Source of the DNA: JALHSW01 sp963720675
Lineage (GTDB): Bacteria > Actinomycetota > Acidimicrobiia > IMCC26256 > PALSA-555
Direction of reading: 5' to 3'
NCBI GenBank assembly: GCA_963720675.1
Contig: CAVRGH010000010.1
Span: forward strand, 1,240,001-1,304,000
Length of the DNA: 64,000 nucleotides
The position numbers and the translations under genes are program-made. Shown piece after piece: positions 1-9,272 of the stretch; position 1 is the stretch's first letter; each line of letters opens with the position of its first letter. The notes below the pieces were generated by a model. The model did not search any database. It was given only the letters and a program-made list of their open reading frames with translations, and was not told the DNA's origin.

Positions 1-139
1 GCAGCAGCGCGGCGACGACATCGGGCACCGCGGTGAAGTCGACCGAGATGATCTCGCCCGAGTAGTGCCACGGGGGCGGCGTGAGGATCGCCGATCGTCC
101 CGTGTCGCTCTGGGGAAGCGTCCAACCCTGCAAGCTCAT
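1..139 (-). CDS. Acetoacetate decarboxylase-family protein, N-terminal part
   Basis: The first 46 codons of a leftward gene are visible; the rest lies outside the window. The start ATG (139-137) overlaps the stop of the preceding ring-cleavage gene as ATGA, so it is probably the last or a later gene of the same operon. The reading frame gives MSLQGWTLPQSDTGRSAILT followed by PPPWHYSGEIISVDF. The PWHYSG motif and the following I-x-V-x-F stretch resemble the N-terminus of acetoacetate decarboxylase superfamily proteins. In aromatic clusters such proteins could act as decarboxylase or isomerase, but the substrate is unknown. The catalytic lysine region is not in the window, so activity cannot be judged. 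Confidence 0.6.
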   Translation of the reverse strand, partial: MSLQGWTLPQSDTGRSAILTPPPWHYSGEIISVDFTAVPDVVAALL

Positions 140-1002
140 CCGCGTGCCTCCAGCTCGAACCACATGTGCACCTGACCGGTGCCCACTGATGCTTCGTACT
201 CCGAACAGCGCTCGCCGGGAGCGTGCCAGGCCGTCCCACCGAACGCGCCGGCGATCATCAGATAGTGCCCGAAGTGCCCCTCGGGCGAGAGGGAACGGAA
301 CTCGGGGTAGTACTCGATGACCGCGGCGTGGTCGCCCTGCTCCCACCACTCGATGATGCGGCGGTCGGCCGCACGCGCCTCGTCCGAGATGACGTCGTCC
401 GGCGCGTACCCCATGTGATCCGGGAGCTCGCGCAGCGGGAAGAACCGATGGCTCATCCCCCCGGTTCCGAGGAGCGCCACGCGACGATCACTGCGTGCGA
501 TCGCGTCTCCGAGGATCTCGCCCATCGCGAGGAAGTCGTCGAGCCCAGCGGTCTGGCAGATGCCGAGCGACAGCACCTGCTCGTCGCGGTGCAGCCAGTG
601 GACGAGGTTGATCGTCGGATAGTGGTACGGGAGCGAGGGAACAGTCACGTTGGTGGTCCTGACGCGCCCCTGTTCCTTGGCGACGGCGTGGACGCCTCGT
701 GCGAGCTCCGGCGCGCCCGGATAGTCGAAGGGATGCTCACAGATCACCCTCGGCACCTCCTCGGAGGTGTATCGACCGCGATGGTGGTCCTGTCCGGCGA
801 GCACGAATTCGAACGTGGTGAACCAATGGGTGTCGATGATCAGCAACGTGTCCACGGCCGCGTCGTCGAGCCGGCGCCGCACCTCGGCGAAGCCCGTCGC
901 GAGCGTGGTGTCCCTCCCGCCACCGAGGGAGATCCGCTGCTCCTCGGGGAGCATGATCGTGGGCTGGTGACCGAGGACGGCGGCCGCGACGATCTCACCC
1001 AC
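136..1002 (-). CDS. hpaD: 3,4-dihydroxyphenylacetate 2,3-dioxygenase-like class III extradiol dioxygenase
   Basis: Predicted to open the ring of homoprotocatechuate (3,4-dihydroxyphenylacetate) next to the hydroxyls, giving 5-carboxymethyl-2-hydroxymuconate semialdehyde. The protein of about 288 residues matches the LigB/HpaD fold family: an early GHQPTIM segment, IIDTHWFTTFEF (the DTHW motif of the family), HPFDYPGAPELA, and a C-terminal SPEGHFGHYLMIAGAFGG. The open frame extends upstream to 1041, but family proteins begin close to the VGEIVAAAVLGHQP segment. The GTG at 1002 also overlaps the TGA of the aldehyde dehydrogenase gene, so I chose it. Context (HpaB, HpaE neighbours) supports the pathway. 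A paralogous extradiol enzyme for another catechol is the main alternative. Confidence 0.82.
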   Translation of the reverse strand: MGEIVAAAVLGHQPTIMLPEEQRISLGGGRDTTLATGFAEVRRRLDDAAVDTLLIIDTHWFTTFEFVLAGQDHHRGRYTSEEVPRVICEHPFDYPGAPELARGVHAVAKEQGRVRTTNVTVPSLPYHYPTINLVHWLHRDEQVLSLGICQTAGLDDFLAMGEILGDAIARSDRRVALLGTGGMSHRFFPLRELPDHMGYAPDDVISDEARAADRRIIEWWEQGDHAAVIEYYPEFRSLSPEGHFGHYLMIAGAFGGTAWHAPGERCSEYEASVGTGQVHMWFELEARG

Positions 1003-2495
1003 CGGCGGAGACCCCGCTGCTCGGCCGCTCGAAGCCGCCACGGCGCACGGCCACGTTCTTCACGTCGCAGTAGAAGTCGAAGCTCCACTCCCCGCCTTCG
1101 CGGCCGATGCCCGAGATTCCCCGTCCGCCGAATGGCGCGGCGAGGTCGCGCACGAAGAAGCAGTTCACCCAGACCGTCCCGGCCCGGACACGATCGGCGA
1201 TCCGGCCCGCGCGGGATTCGTCACCCGTGAAGACCGTCGCCGCGAGGCCGTACTCGGTCGCGTTCGCGAGGTCGACCACGGCATCGTCCGAGGTGAAGGT
1301 CTGCCAGGTGAGCACCGGACCGAAGACCTCCCGTTGCACGATCTCGGCGTCGGCGGCGACGTCGGTGAGGAGGGTCGGCGCGAAGTAGCGACCGCCGAGC
1401 TCGTGGGGTCCGCCGCCGAGGAGCGGGCGGGCGCCCGCGGCGATCGCCCGCTCCACGAAGCCGGCGCACGCGCGCGAAGTGCTCGTCGTGGATCAGCGGT
1501 CCGACTCGCGTGGCGAGGTCCCGAGGATCCCCGACCGGGAGCCGGTCGACCGCGGCGAGCACCCGCTCGAGGAAGTCGTCCGCGATCGACTCCTCGACGA
1601 GCACCCGCGTGCCGGCGAGGCACACCTGTCCGGCGTTCACGTACTGGGCGGCGACCTCCCTGGCGGCCTTGTCGAGATCCGCGTCGTCGCACACGACGAA
1701 CGGCGACTTGCCGCCGAGCTCGAAGCTGCACGGGGTCAGGTGGGCAGCGGCCGACGCGGCGATCGCTCGTCCGGTGTCCGGCGAACCCGTGAAGCCGATC
1801 CGGTCGACATCCGGGTGCGCCACGAGGGCAGCCCCCGCGTCCTCACCGATCCCCTGGACCACGTTCAGCACACCGGGCGGGACCCCGGCCTCGAGCGCGA
1901 GGTCGCCGAGCAGGGAGCACGTGAGCGGCGCCCACTCCGGCGGCTTCAGCACGACCGTGTCGCCGGCGGCGAGCGCGGGTGCGACCCTCCACGTCGAGAG
2001 CATGAACGGGGCGTTCCAGGGCGTCACCAGCGCGGCCACGCCGGCGGGATCGTAGCGAACGTGGTTGTCACAGACCGGACCCTCGATGACCGGGTGCGCC
2101 AGGGCCAGCGCGAAGTCGGCGAAGAACTCGAGGTTGTGTGCCCCGCGGTTGATGACGTTCTTCGAGTTCCCGAGCAGGAGCGATCCGTTGTCCTCGGTCT
2201 CCACACGCGCGAGCGCATCGGTGCGCTCGCGCACGAGGGCGGCGAACCGAGTCAGGATCTCGTGGCGACCGGACACGCCCAGGTCGGCCCAGCCGGGGAA
2301 CGCCCGGCGTGCGGCGTCGACCGCGGCATCGACCTCGGTGGGTCCGGCGGCAGCGACGTCCGCGAGGGGAACACCGTCGATGGGCGAACAGTCGGCGAAG
2401 CATTCACCGTCAGCCGACGGGACGCGGACGCCGTCGATGAGGTGGTCGACCGCGACGGTGACGCCTGCAACGCTCGCGGTACGCGTCGCCGTCAT
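995..2495 (-). CDS. hpaE: 5-carboxymethyl-2-hydroxymuconate semialdehyde dehydrogenase-like aldehyde dehydrogenase (one frameshift)
   Basis: NAD(P)-dependent aldehyde dehydrogenase, about 500 residues, expected to oxidise the ring-cleavage semialdehyde made by the HpaD-like enzyme. Visible landmarks are TPWNAPFMLSTWRVAPALAA (cofactor domain), GFTGSPDTGR, the glutamate motif FELGGKSP and the catalytic cysteine in NAGQVCLAGTRV. The C-terminal third carries EVFGPVL and the usual closing GGRGISGIGREGG. The frame breaks once near 1460 (HFARV then out of frame, resuming at ERAIAAGARPLLGG), which could be a sequencing indel. ATG 2495 lies 2 bp after the hpaB stop; an in-frame GTG at 2501 overlaps that stop as GTGA. 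Its stop overlaps the hpaD start, so the genes are translationally coupled. Confidence 0.85.
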
Positions 2496-2497
2496 CG

Positions 2498-3943
2498 TCA
2501 CGCGAGCACCGAGTCGACCAGCGACTCGCCGATCTCGCGCCGCGAGGTCATGTGGGCGAGCTGGTAGGTGCGCGCCGCCGACGCGAGGTAGAAGCGCTCG
2601 TACAGCTCGTTGCGGGAGCCCAGGGCAGAGCCGGTGAAGTCCCAAGCGGCCCGGAACAGCCGGATTCGTTCTTCGGCATCGACGCCGTCGGCTCCGCGGA
2701 AGTACGTCCTCACCAGCGGTGCGAGCGTCGGGTCGTCGAGCTCGGCACGAGTTGGCGCCGCGAGCAGGTTGTGGGCACCCAGCAGCTTCAGGATCTCGTT
2801 GACACGAGGGAACCAACCGGGCAGCGTCGGCCGGAGCGCGCGGAACGGTCGCTCGTCGCAGAACCAGGTGCCGTTGCCGCAGTCGGCTGCCCCGACTTCG
2901 GCCGCCACCAGCGCGGCGCGAGTCAGCTCCGCGTAGGTCCACAGCTCGCCGAGCATCTGGTTCGTCGACGCGTCCTTGGCATTGACGGCCTCTGCCATGC
3001 GCGTCGCGAGCTCGTACGCGAACTGGAGCTTGACGTGGGCGCGGATCGTCGTCTGCTGCATGACGTTGGCGACCCACCCCGCGGTCATGACCTTGTTGTA
3101 GACCTCGACGTTCCCGTCGATGAAGACGCGGTCTCGCGGCACCTCGACGTCGTCGAAGACGACGAACGCGTCCTGCTCGTCGAATCGGCTCGACAAGGGG
3201 TGATCGAAGCGGTCTCCCGCGACGGCGTAGCTGTCGCGGCACAGCACCCGGAGCCCCGGGGTTGCCATCGGCACCGCGAAGGCCAGCGCGTACGGCGCAG
3301 CGTCCTTGGGGATCGGCTGGCCGGTGTAGACGAGCAGCTCGTCCGCGAAGGGGGCCAGGGTGGCAAGCACCCGAGCGCCCCTGACCACGATGCCCGTCTC
3401 GGAGTCGGCGACCTTGTGCAGGGCTACCGCACCATCGGCTGCCTCGGTCTCCGGCAGGCTCTTGTCGATGGTGGGATGGACGATGGTGTGGGTGAGCGCG
3501 AGGTCGCGTCGCGCCAGCTCTCGATGGTACGAGACGAGGTGCTCCGCGCCCTCCTCGTTGCCGAGCGCACCCCAGACGTCAGGACGTCCCGCGAAGCCGG
3601 CGACCGTGACGTTGAGGTAGTCGGGGGTCCGGCCCATGAGGCCGGCGGTGAACTCGGCCGTGCGGCGGAGGGCCGCGTGTCGTCGTGCGAGGTCTTCGCG
3701 CGAACGCGGGATCACGATGCTCCGGTTCACCGGCTCCCCGGCGCCCGGCGTGCCGGAGTCCGGGTCGAGGGTCAGACAGACGTCGGCGCAGTCGTGTTGG
3801 AGGTCGTAGAGGTCGGCCATGGTGCGCAACGCGCCCGCGAAGGCCGGATGCTCGGTGACGTCGTCGACCCGGCACCCGCCGAGCCAGACCTCGCGGTCGT
3901 CTCGGAGGCCCTCGACGTACTGCTCGCCGGTGCGTGCGCCCAT
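2498..3943 (-). CDS. hpaB: 4-hydroxyphenylacetate 3-monooxygenase oxygenase component, HpaB-like
   Basis: Complete 481-residue protein of the HpaB/HpaH/PvcC family of FADH2-dependent aromatic hydroxylases, which hydroxylate a phenol ortho to the OH. Family features visible: MGARTGEQYVEGLRD start, RTPDYLNVTVAGFAG, THTIVHPTIDKSLP, a central PMATPGLRVLCRDSYA, FDDVEVPRDRVFIDGN, and a helical C-terminal domain ending in YLASAARTYQLAHM. Two-component enzymes of this family need a separate flavin reductase (HpaC); none is seen in the window. First structural gene after the MarR gene, 82 bp downstream of it. Products could be 4-hydroxyphenylacetate or a related phenol; the neighbouring HpaE/HpaD favour the former. 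Confidence 0.85.
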   Translation of the reverse strand: MGARTGEQYVEGLRDDREVWLGGCRVDDVTEHPAFAGALRTMADLYDLQHDCADVCLTLDPDSGTPGAGEPVNRSIVIPRSREDLARRHAALRRTAEFTAGLMGRTPDYLNVTVAGFAGRPDVWGALGNEEGAEHLVSYHRELARRDLALTHTIVHPTIDKSLPETEAADGAVALHKVADSETGIVVRGARVLATLAPFADELLVYTGQPIPKDAAPYALAFAVPMATPGLRVLCRDSYAVAGDRFDHPLSSRFDEQDAFVVFDDVEVPRDRVFIDGNVEVYNKVMTAGWVANVMQQTTIRAHVKLQFAYELATRMAEAVNAKDASTNQMLGELWTYAELTRAALVAAEVGAADCGNGTWFCDERPFRALRPTLPGWFPRVNEILKLLGAHNLLAAPTRAELDDPTLAPLVRTYFRGADGVDAEERIRLFRAAWDFTGSALGSRNELYERFYLASAARTYQLAHMTSRREIGESLVDSVLA

Positions 3944-3974
3944 GGTCCCCTCGGCCGATCCCGGTCACGACCCA

Positions 3975-4000
3975 AAACTCGTTAGAGACCTTATCAGTTT
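3975..4000. promoter_or_regulatory. Candidate operator between marR and hpaB
   Basis: The 82-bp gap between the MarR gene and hpaB contains an imperfect inverted repeat, AAACT at 3975-3979 and AGTTT at 3996-4000, in locally AT-richer sequence. MarR regulators such as HpaR usually bind such repeats. No protein-DNA evidence; this is a weak candidate. Confidence 0.3.
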
Positions 4001-4025
4001 GGCGACCGGCGTCAACCGGGCCGGC

Positions 4026-4538
4026 TCAACCGGGGTGGTCGGCGAGGATTCGGTGGAGCAGGTCGCCGAGGGTCCGGAGCTCCGTGCGGCTCAACGACGC
4101 CAGCCAGGCGGCCTCGCGAGCGTTGTGGTCACGGAACGCCCCGGCCACGGCGCGCCGGCCGGTGGTCGTGAGCAGGACCGTGACCACCCGTCGATCCGAC
4201 GACTCGCGCCGGCGTTCGACGAGCCCGTCGCGCTCGAGGGTGTTCAGCACGCTCGAGATGCTCGCCCGCGTGACCGCCGAGAGCCGGGCGAGCTCCCGCG
4301 GCTCGAGCGGTCCCGAGATCCAGAGCGTGAACAGGAGTCGGAAACCGGCCCACGTCAGTCCACGCGGTCGGTGGACCTCGGACTCCACATCAGCCGTGAT
4401 GCGATTGGCGAGGCGGATCGCGTTGAACACCACCACCATGACGTCGAGGTCGGTGTCGGGCGCGAGCTCGGTCACCCGACGACGGGCGCGGTCGTCGAAC
4501 GTCTCCGTTTCGCGCGGCTCTCCGGTCTCCCGTGTCAT
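4026..4538 (-). CDS. MarR-family transcriptional regulator of the aromatic cluster
   Basis: About 170 residues from the ATG at 4538 (MTRETGEP); the longer open frame to 4643 has no family similarity. The winged helix-turn-helix is clear: GPLEPRELARLSAVTRASIS, then VLNTLERDGLVERRRESSDR and RRVVTVLLTTTGRRAV, the standard MarR recognition helix and wing. Helices at both ends would form the dimer. It lies directly upstream of hpaB on the same strand and could be an HpaR-type repressor relieved by the phenolic substrate. That role is inferred from position. The 4539-4750 stretch upstream shows no gene or strong regulatory signal. Confidence 0.82.
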   Translation of the reverse strand: MTRETGEPRETETFDDRARRRVTELAPDTDLDVMVVVFNAIRLANRITADVESEVHRPRGLTWAGFRLLFTLWISGPLEPRELARLSAVTRASISSVLNTLERDGLVERRRESSDRRVVTVLLTTTGRRAVAGAFRDHNAREAAWLASLSRTELRTLGDLLHRILADHPG

Positions 4539-4750
4539 CGCGCACCCCCGAACCTCTCGCGCGAGCACGCAGCGTAGCGTCGTGTCCGTGAAACGGGATC
4601 GATCGGTTCGACGCCGCTCGATCGTCGCTTGGCCCGTCGACACTCAGGAAGTCGGCGCGCCCTGATCTCGACCACTCGGGCCTGACGGTCTCCTCCGCGT
4701 CGCTGAACGAAGAGTCTCCTGAGCGACTCGATGGGACGTTGGTCGTTGCC

Positions 4751-5397
4751 TCAGCGTCTCCGCTTGCGCCGTCGCGCTGGGCTGAGGGACCCGACGAGAG
4801 TGCCGACGAGCTTCGACAGAACGCCCGGCTTCGGCAGGTCGATCTCGAGCGCCTCGAGGACGCCTAACCCCAACTCCACCGACCACATCAGGACAAGCAG
4901 GGCCTCGGGATCGACCTCGGGATCGAGGTTCTCCTCCTCCCATGTCGCCCGATAGAGGGCTGCCCACTCGTCCTACTTCGTCTGCACCACGTCGTGCAGG
5001 AAGTTCCGCACGTCGTCGTCGATGCGGGCCGCCGGGGCACCCTCGACCAGCAGAGCACGGAGCGAGCGACGGGTGCGGTAGTCCCGCAGGTCGTGCGCCA
5101 ACCAGTCCGCGAGTTGTCCTCGTACACGCGCCGAGTGCTGCTCGAGATCCTGAGTGATGCGCAGACGCACAGCTTCTCCCAGCAGGTTTGCCTTGCCACT
5201 GAAATGGCCGTAGATCGCACCACTGGTCATCTTCGATCGCTGGGCGAGCTCCCGCACCGAGGTCGCCCCGTAGCCGTCGGCAACGAACGAGTCGGCCGCG
5301 GACTCGATCAGACGTGCGCGCGTGTCGCGCGTGCCTTCTCCGTGGGAGGCACGTCTCGAGGAATCACGGCTTCTGAGATCTCCTTCACCATGCTCAT
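4751..5397 (-). pseudogene. TetR/AcrR-family regulator, degenerate copy A
   Basis: Homologue of the intact TetR gene at 39544-40182. The DNA-binding domain is recognisable (RLIESAADSFVADGYGATSV then MTSGAIYGHFSGKANLLGEA). A frameshift near 5320 separates the first 27 codons from the rest. Three separate single-base deletions between 5110 and 5140 garble then restore the frame. A CTG-to-TAG change near 4978 ends the frame after DVVQTK, about 70 codons early; the downstream C-terminal coding sequence is still readable to 4751. The in-frame nonsense change is hard to explain as a homopolymer error, so this copy is probably dead. Confidence 0.75.
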
Positions 5398-5438
5398 CCT
5401 TCGAACGGAGCTCGTGCATGTCGTGGACTGCACTAAAT

Positions 5439-5451
5439 ATAACGGTGTTAT
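5439..5451. promoter_or_regulatory. TetR operator, copy A (ATAAC-GGT-GTTAT)
   Basis: Perfect 5-bp arms around GGT in the divergent region between the TetR remnant and the SDR remnant. The identical 13-mer occurs at the same place in copy B (40232-40244) although the surrounding bases differ, which marks it as the probable operator of the divergently encoded TetR protein. Confidence 0.65.
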
Positions 5452-5508
5452 CATCTGCTGACAGCGACCTTCCAGGACACTGGCCAGTAACGAGCAGGAG
5501 CCGGAGAC

Positions 5509-6283
5509 GTCCGCGACTCGAGCAAGCTCTTCGACCTGACCGGCAAGGTCGCCATCGTGACCGGGTCGACGAAGGGCATCGGCCGGCGATGGCCGAGGGC
5601 CTCGCCCGGCGGGGGCGTCGGTCGTGGTGTCGAGCCGCAAGCAGGACCTGTGCGACGAGGTGGCCGCCGAGATCGCGCGGGACAGGCGCCAGCGAGACGT
5701 TCGGCCTCGCCTGCCACGTCGGGGAGTGGGACGGGATCCCGGACTTCGTTCGGTCGGCGCCGAGCGGTTCGGCCGCATCGACGTGCTCGTGAACAACGCC
5801 GGCATCAACCCGGCACGGGTCACCGTCGCGACATGACGCCGTGAGTTCTGGCGCAAGGTCTTCTCGGTGAACCTCGAGGGCCCGCTGCGCATGGCCCAGT
5901 GCGTGGCGCCGGTCATGCGCGACCGCGGCGGCGGCTGCATCATCAACATCGGCACGATGGCCGCGTACTCGGGCGGGGCGAGCGTCAGCGCCTACGGGGC
6001 GTCGAAGGCGGCGCTCGTGAACCTGACGAAGAGCATGGCGATGGAGTGGGCACCGTGGAAGGTCCGGGTGAACATGCTGTCGCCCGGGCCGTTCATGACC
6101 GAGATGATGGAGGGCGGCGAACGCACGAGCCCGGGCTTCAAGGAGATGGTCGCCAGCGGGACGCTGAAGAAGCGGATCGCCGACCCGGCCGAGATCGTCG
6201 GGCCCGTGCTGTATCTGGCGACCGACGCGTCGTCGTTCGTGACCGGCGACGACCTGTCGGTGTCGGGCGGGATGCTGAAGTGA
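5509..6283 (+). pseudogene. Short-chain dehydrogenase/reductase, degenerate copy A
   Basis: Homologue of the SDR at 40302-41079. The position of the GTG start in copy B reads GTC here (5509-5511), so the start codon is lost. The Rossmann start (KLFDLTGKVAIVTGSTKGIG), NNAGIN and the catalytic YGASKAALVNLTKS segment are present but in different frames. Breaks lie near 5585, 5615, 5690 and 5835. The last 138 codons (5867-6283) are open and well conserved to VSGGMLK. It is either a decaying duplicate or a copy heavily damaged by sequence errors. The lost start favours decay. Confidence 0.7.
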
Positions 6284-6296
6284 CGAGCGTGACGCA

Positions 6297-7370
6297 ATGA
6301 GCACGACCACGACCGGATACCAGGAGACGCTCGACGTCGATCTTGCGCCCGGCGGCGCCGCCCCGAACAGCTGGAAGGCGTCTACACCGACGACCAGTAC
6401 GCCCGGCTCCTCGGCGTCGATCACGGGACCACGGCCCGTGGCCGACGATCACGGCCCACCACTTCCAGTCGGTCGACGAGTTGATCGCGACGCACGTCGG
6501 GGACGGTGCCCGAAGGACCACGGCCTCACGCTCGACAGCATCGCCACGGCGCACTTCCGGGGCTTCTACGGCCAGAACTCGGTCTGCTACTTCCCCGAGA
6601 TCCACGACTGCTTCTACAACCTCGCACTTCCTGTCGACCGTCAAGGCGTACTGGGGCGCCGAGTACGCCAAGCCGACGATGATGCTGTTCAACATCTGCG
6701 GGCCGCACCACTCGGGCCTCAGCCCCCATCTCGACGCGCGCGACCTTCCGGGGCGTGCGCATACGAGAACACCCCGGTGTGGCTGCAGAACATCATGGCG
6801 AAGCTCCGGTCTGTTCACCGACTACCTGGTGAAGATGGCCCAGATCATCACGTGGTGGTGGGTGGGCGCGAACGGCACCTTCACCTACTGGCCCGACGGA
6901 CCGCTCGCCGAACCCAGCCGGCTCGAGCACCCGCTGTGGAACACGGGGCTCGTCGTGCAGAACGAGCTGATGTTCCACCGGGGAGACCCCGTCGGGCGGC
7001 CCGACGAGCGCGACATCCCCGGCCTCGCCCACCGGTCGATGTTCGAGTACCGGCCCGAACGAGGACGACTGGGTCGATCACGACCGACGGTGTGGTCATC
7101 CGACGCTATGGGCCCGACGAGATCCGCTTCCTCGTCCACTGGAACGCCGAGGTCTACTGCGGACCTGGACGAAGTGACGACGGTCATGGACCACACCGAC
7201 GACCTCACCCACGAGCGTCGTGATCGATAGGCTGATCGCCGACATGCGGTCGAAGGAGCGTGGAGGTGGCCGAGCCGTGCGACCCGCTGCACGACGAGAC
7301 GTTCATCCACGCGCTGACCGAGACCTACTCGATCAGCCCCACCACCGACTGGGCGAAGTCGGCAGCATGA
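6297..7370 (+). pseudogene. Uncharacterised oxygenase-like protein, degenerate copy A
   Basis: Homologue of the gene at 41099-42157, broken by several single-base indels (near 6365, 6440, 6515, 6625, 6750, 6805, 7060, 7160). Fragments of the same protein can be read across frames, for example WPTITAHHFQSVDELIATHV, CGPHHSGLSPHLDARD, ITWWWVGANGTFTYWPDGPL and QNELMFHRGDPVGRPDERDI. Reading both copies together allows the ancestral protein to be reconstructed. The stop overlaps the start of the next gene as ATGA, as in copy B. Function not known; see copy B. Confidence 0.65.
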
Positions 7371-7848
7371 GCGCCCACGACCGCTTCGCGGCCACCGAGC
7401 TGATCAACCGCTGGTGGTTCAACTACGACGAGGGCCACCTCGAAGCCCTCGACGAGCTGCTGGCCGACGACTGCCACCTGAGCTCACGGACCGAGCTCGG
7501 TACGCATCCCACGAGGACTTCATCCGATCCGACAGCCGCGGGCGCGACCATGCGCTGGCCTGGACCAAAGAGCACCGCAGGCATAGCCCGTATCCGCTTC
7601 GCCACCATGCCGCGAACGTCCACGTCGTCGCCGAGCGTGGCGACGAGCTCGACCTCGACTCCTACCTGTTCGTGACCCAGATCATCGATCGCCGGCCCAG
7701 CACTCTGTCGAGCGGCATCGTGCGCTGGACGCTCGTGCGCGGCGATGACGGCTACCGCGTCCTTCGTCAGGATGTCGTGCTCGACTCCATCGAGTCTGCG
7801 CCGTTCCAGGACGTCGAGCACGTCGCCGACCGCTCGACGCGTCGGTGA
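7367..7848 (+). pseudogene. SnoaL-like/NTF2-fold protein, copy A with a frameshift
   Basis: Near-identical to the intact 160-residue protein at 42154-42636. The start MSAHDRFAATELINRWWFNY and the end SIESAPFQDVEHVADRSTRR are both present, but one base is missing near 7503 (around GTHP/HEDF), so residues 1-45 and the rest are in different frames. Family members with this NTF2-like fold are often small isomerases, hydrolases or dehydratase-like partners of ring-hydroxylating enzymes. If the missing base is an error, this would be a working gene. Confidence 0.65.
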
Positions 7849-7864
7849 CTCGGCAGCGGAGCAC

Positions 7865-9272
7865 TCAACCCTCGGCGACCGTGTCCCGCGCCGCGGACGC
7901 GTCCGTCGCGAACGTTCGGACGCCCCGACGGAGCACGAACGCGCCGGGGAGCGCGGGCACGACGGCTACGACGATCGCGAGCGTGAGCGAGCCCGTCAGC
8001 TCCGACACGCCGCCCACGACGAGCGGCCCCGAGCGCGCTGCCCATGGTGACGAGGAACCCGAACATCGCGAACCCCGTCCCTCGCCGGCGCGCCGGGAGC
8101 ACGTCGGCCGCGGCCGCGGCGAGGTTCGGGAACCCGATGGAGAACAGGGTCGCGCCGAGCAGGACTGCGACGACCGTGACCGGGAGCGAAGGTGCCGCGA
8201 GCCCCACCGCCAGGAGCGGCGCCCCGATGACCTGCGTCGCGAACGTGAGCTGGATGCGACCGCCCGCCGCGCGAGCTTCTCGGCGGTCACCCAGTGCACC
8301 ACCCAGCCACGTACCGAGGACTCCCGCGCCGACGGCGACGACTGCGGTGATCGCTCCGGCAGTCGCATCGGACACGTCGTGGTGGCGTTGGAAGAAGGTG
8401 GGCAGCCAGAACGCGATCCCGTTGAAGCCGAGGAACGTCACGGTCACGCCGACCACGATGGACCGGAACGTCGGGATCCGCAGGACGTCGAGGAACTGGC
8501 GCAGGTACTCGCCGACGCTCCCGCTCGGCTCGGGGCGCTCCGCGTCGAGCTCGATCTCCTCGAGCGTGGCCGTGGGACCGACCGGCGCGGGTTCGGCGGT
8601 CTCCGAGGGGTCGGCGTCGAGCGCGCCGCGCCGCGGCTCCCGCAACAGGAGGCATGCACCGGCGACTGCGAGGCCGGGGACCACGAGGACGAAGAACGCG
8701 GCGCGCCAGCCGAACGCCTCGCCGACCGCGCCGCCGATGAGGATGCCGACCCCAGTGCCGACGACGTAAGCGAGCCGCTGAACGGCGAACACGCGTCCGC
8801 GCAGGCGTGGCGGGTAGTAGTCGGCGATGAGCGCGGACGAGATCGGGTTGTCGACGTTCGCCGCTGCACCGAGCACCATGCGCACGAGGAAGAACATCCA
8901 GAAGGCGACGGCGATCCCGGATGCGGTGGTGAGCAGGGCCCAGCTCGCCACGACCACGGTCAGCACACGGACCCGCACAAGGTGGTCGGCCATCCAACCG
9001 GCTGGGACCAGCGCCACGAAGCCGACGAGGAGCGCGGCCGTGGGGATCGCGCCGGCCCACAGGTCCGAGAAGCCCCACTCGTCCTGGAGGAGCGGGAGCA
9101 CCCCGGGGACGATGCCCTGGTCGAGCGCGTCGATCAGCACGACGAGCGTCAGGATCACCGCGGGTGCACCACCCCAGGGGCCGAGCCGCGCGAGTGCGGC
9201 CTCGGGCTCCGGGGGCGTGGGGTCCGCTGCCGTCAGACACCCCCCGGTTCCGGGGGACGCCGATCCGCCCAC
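7865..9272 (-). CDS. MFS transporter (one frameshift)
   Basis: Inner-membrane carrier of the major facilitator superfamily, about 465 residues with about 12 hydrophobic segments in two halves. The first half carries VVLIDALDQGIVPGVLPLL and the loop motif PAGWMADHLVRVRVL; YYPPRLRGRVFAVQRLAYVV follows. A charged central loop rich in D/E/P precedes the second half (PTFRSIVVGVTVTFLGFNGI). The frame breaks near 8035, continuing as GPLVVGGVSELTGSLTLAIV to the stop at 7865. The ATG at 9272 overlaps the amidase gene by 40 bp, so it is the last gene of the HMGCS-thiolase-amidase operon. It may import the pathway substrate or export a product; nothing in the sequence decides which. Confidence 0.82.

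Larger units (their letters stand above)
4751..7858. repeat. Cassette copy A (degenerate duplicate of 39544-42647)
   Basis: About 3.1 kb that is homologous over its whole length and in the same orientation to the cassette at 39.54-42.65 kb: TetR gene, operator, SDR, oxygenase-like gene, SnoaL-like gene. Homology begins near the TetR stop (about 4745) and ends about ten bases after the SnoaL stop (about 7858). Copy A carries an in-frame stop in tetR, a lost SDR start codon and many single-base indels. No tRNA-derived repeat flanks this copy. Confidence 0.85.

Noticed and set aside
1221..3242. A 673-codon minus-strand frame that could suggest a fusion upstream of the aldehyde dehydrogenase
   Set aside because: Its first part is an out-of-frame reading of hpaB; only the part from 2495 on is the aldehyde dehydrogenase, and even that leaves frame near 1460.
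3944..4025. A copy of the GTTAAC/GTTCAC palindrome near hpaB
   Set aside because: Only CGTTAG and unrelated bases are present; the spacing and second arm do not fit, so the aromatic cluster is not placed in that regulon.
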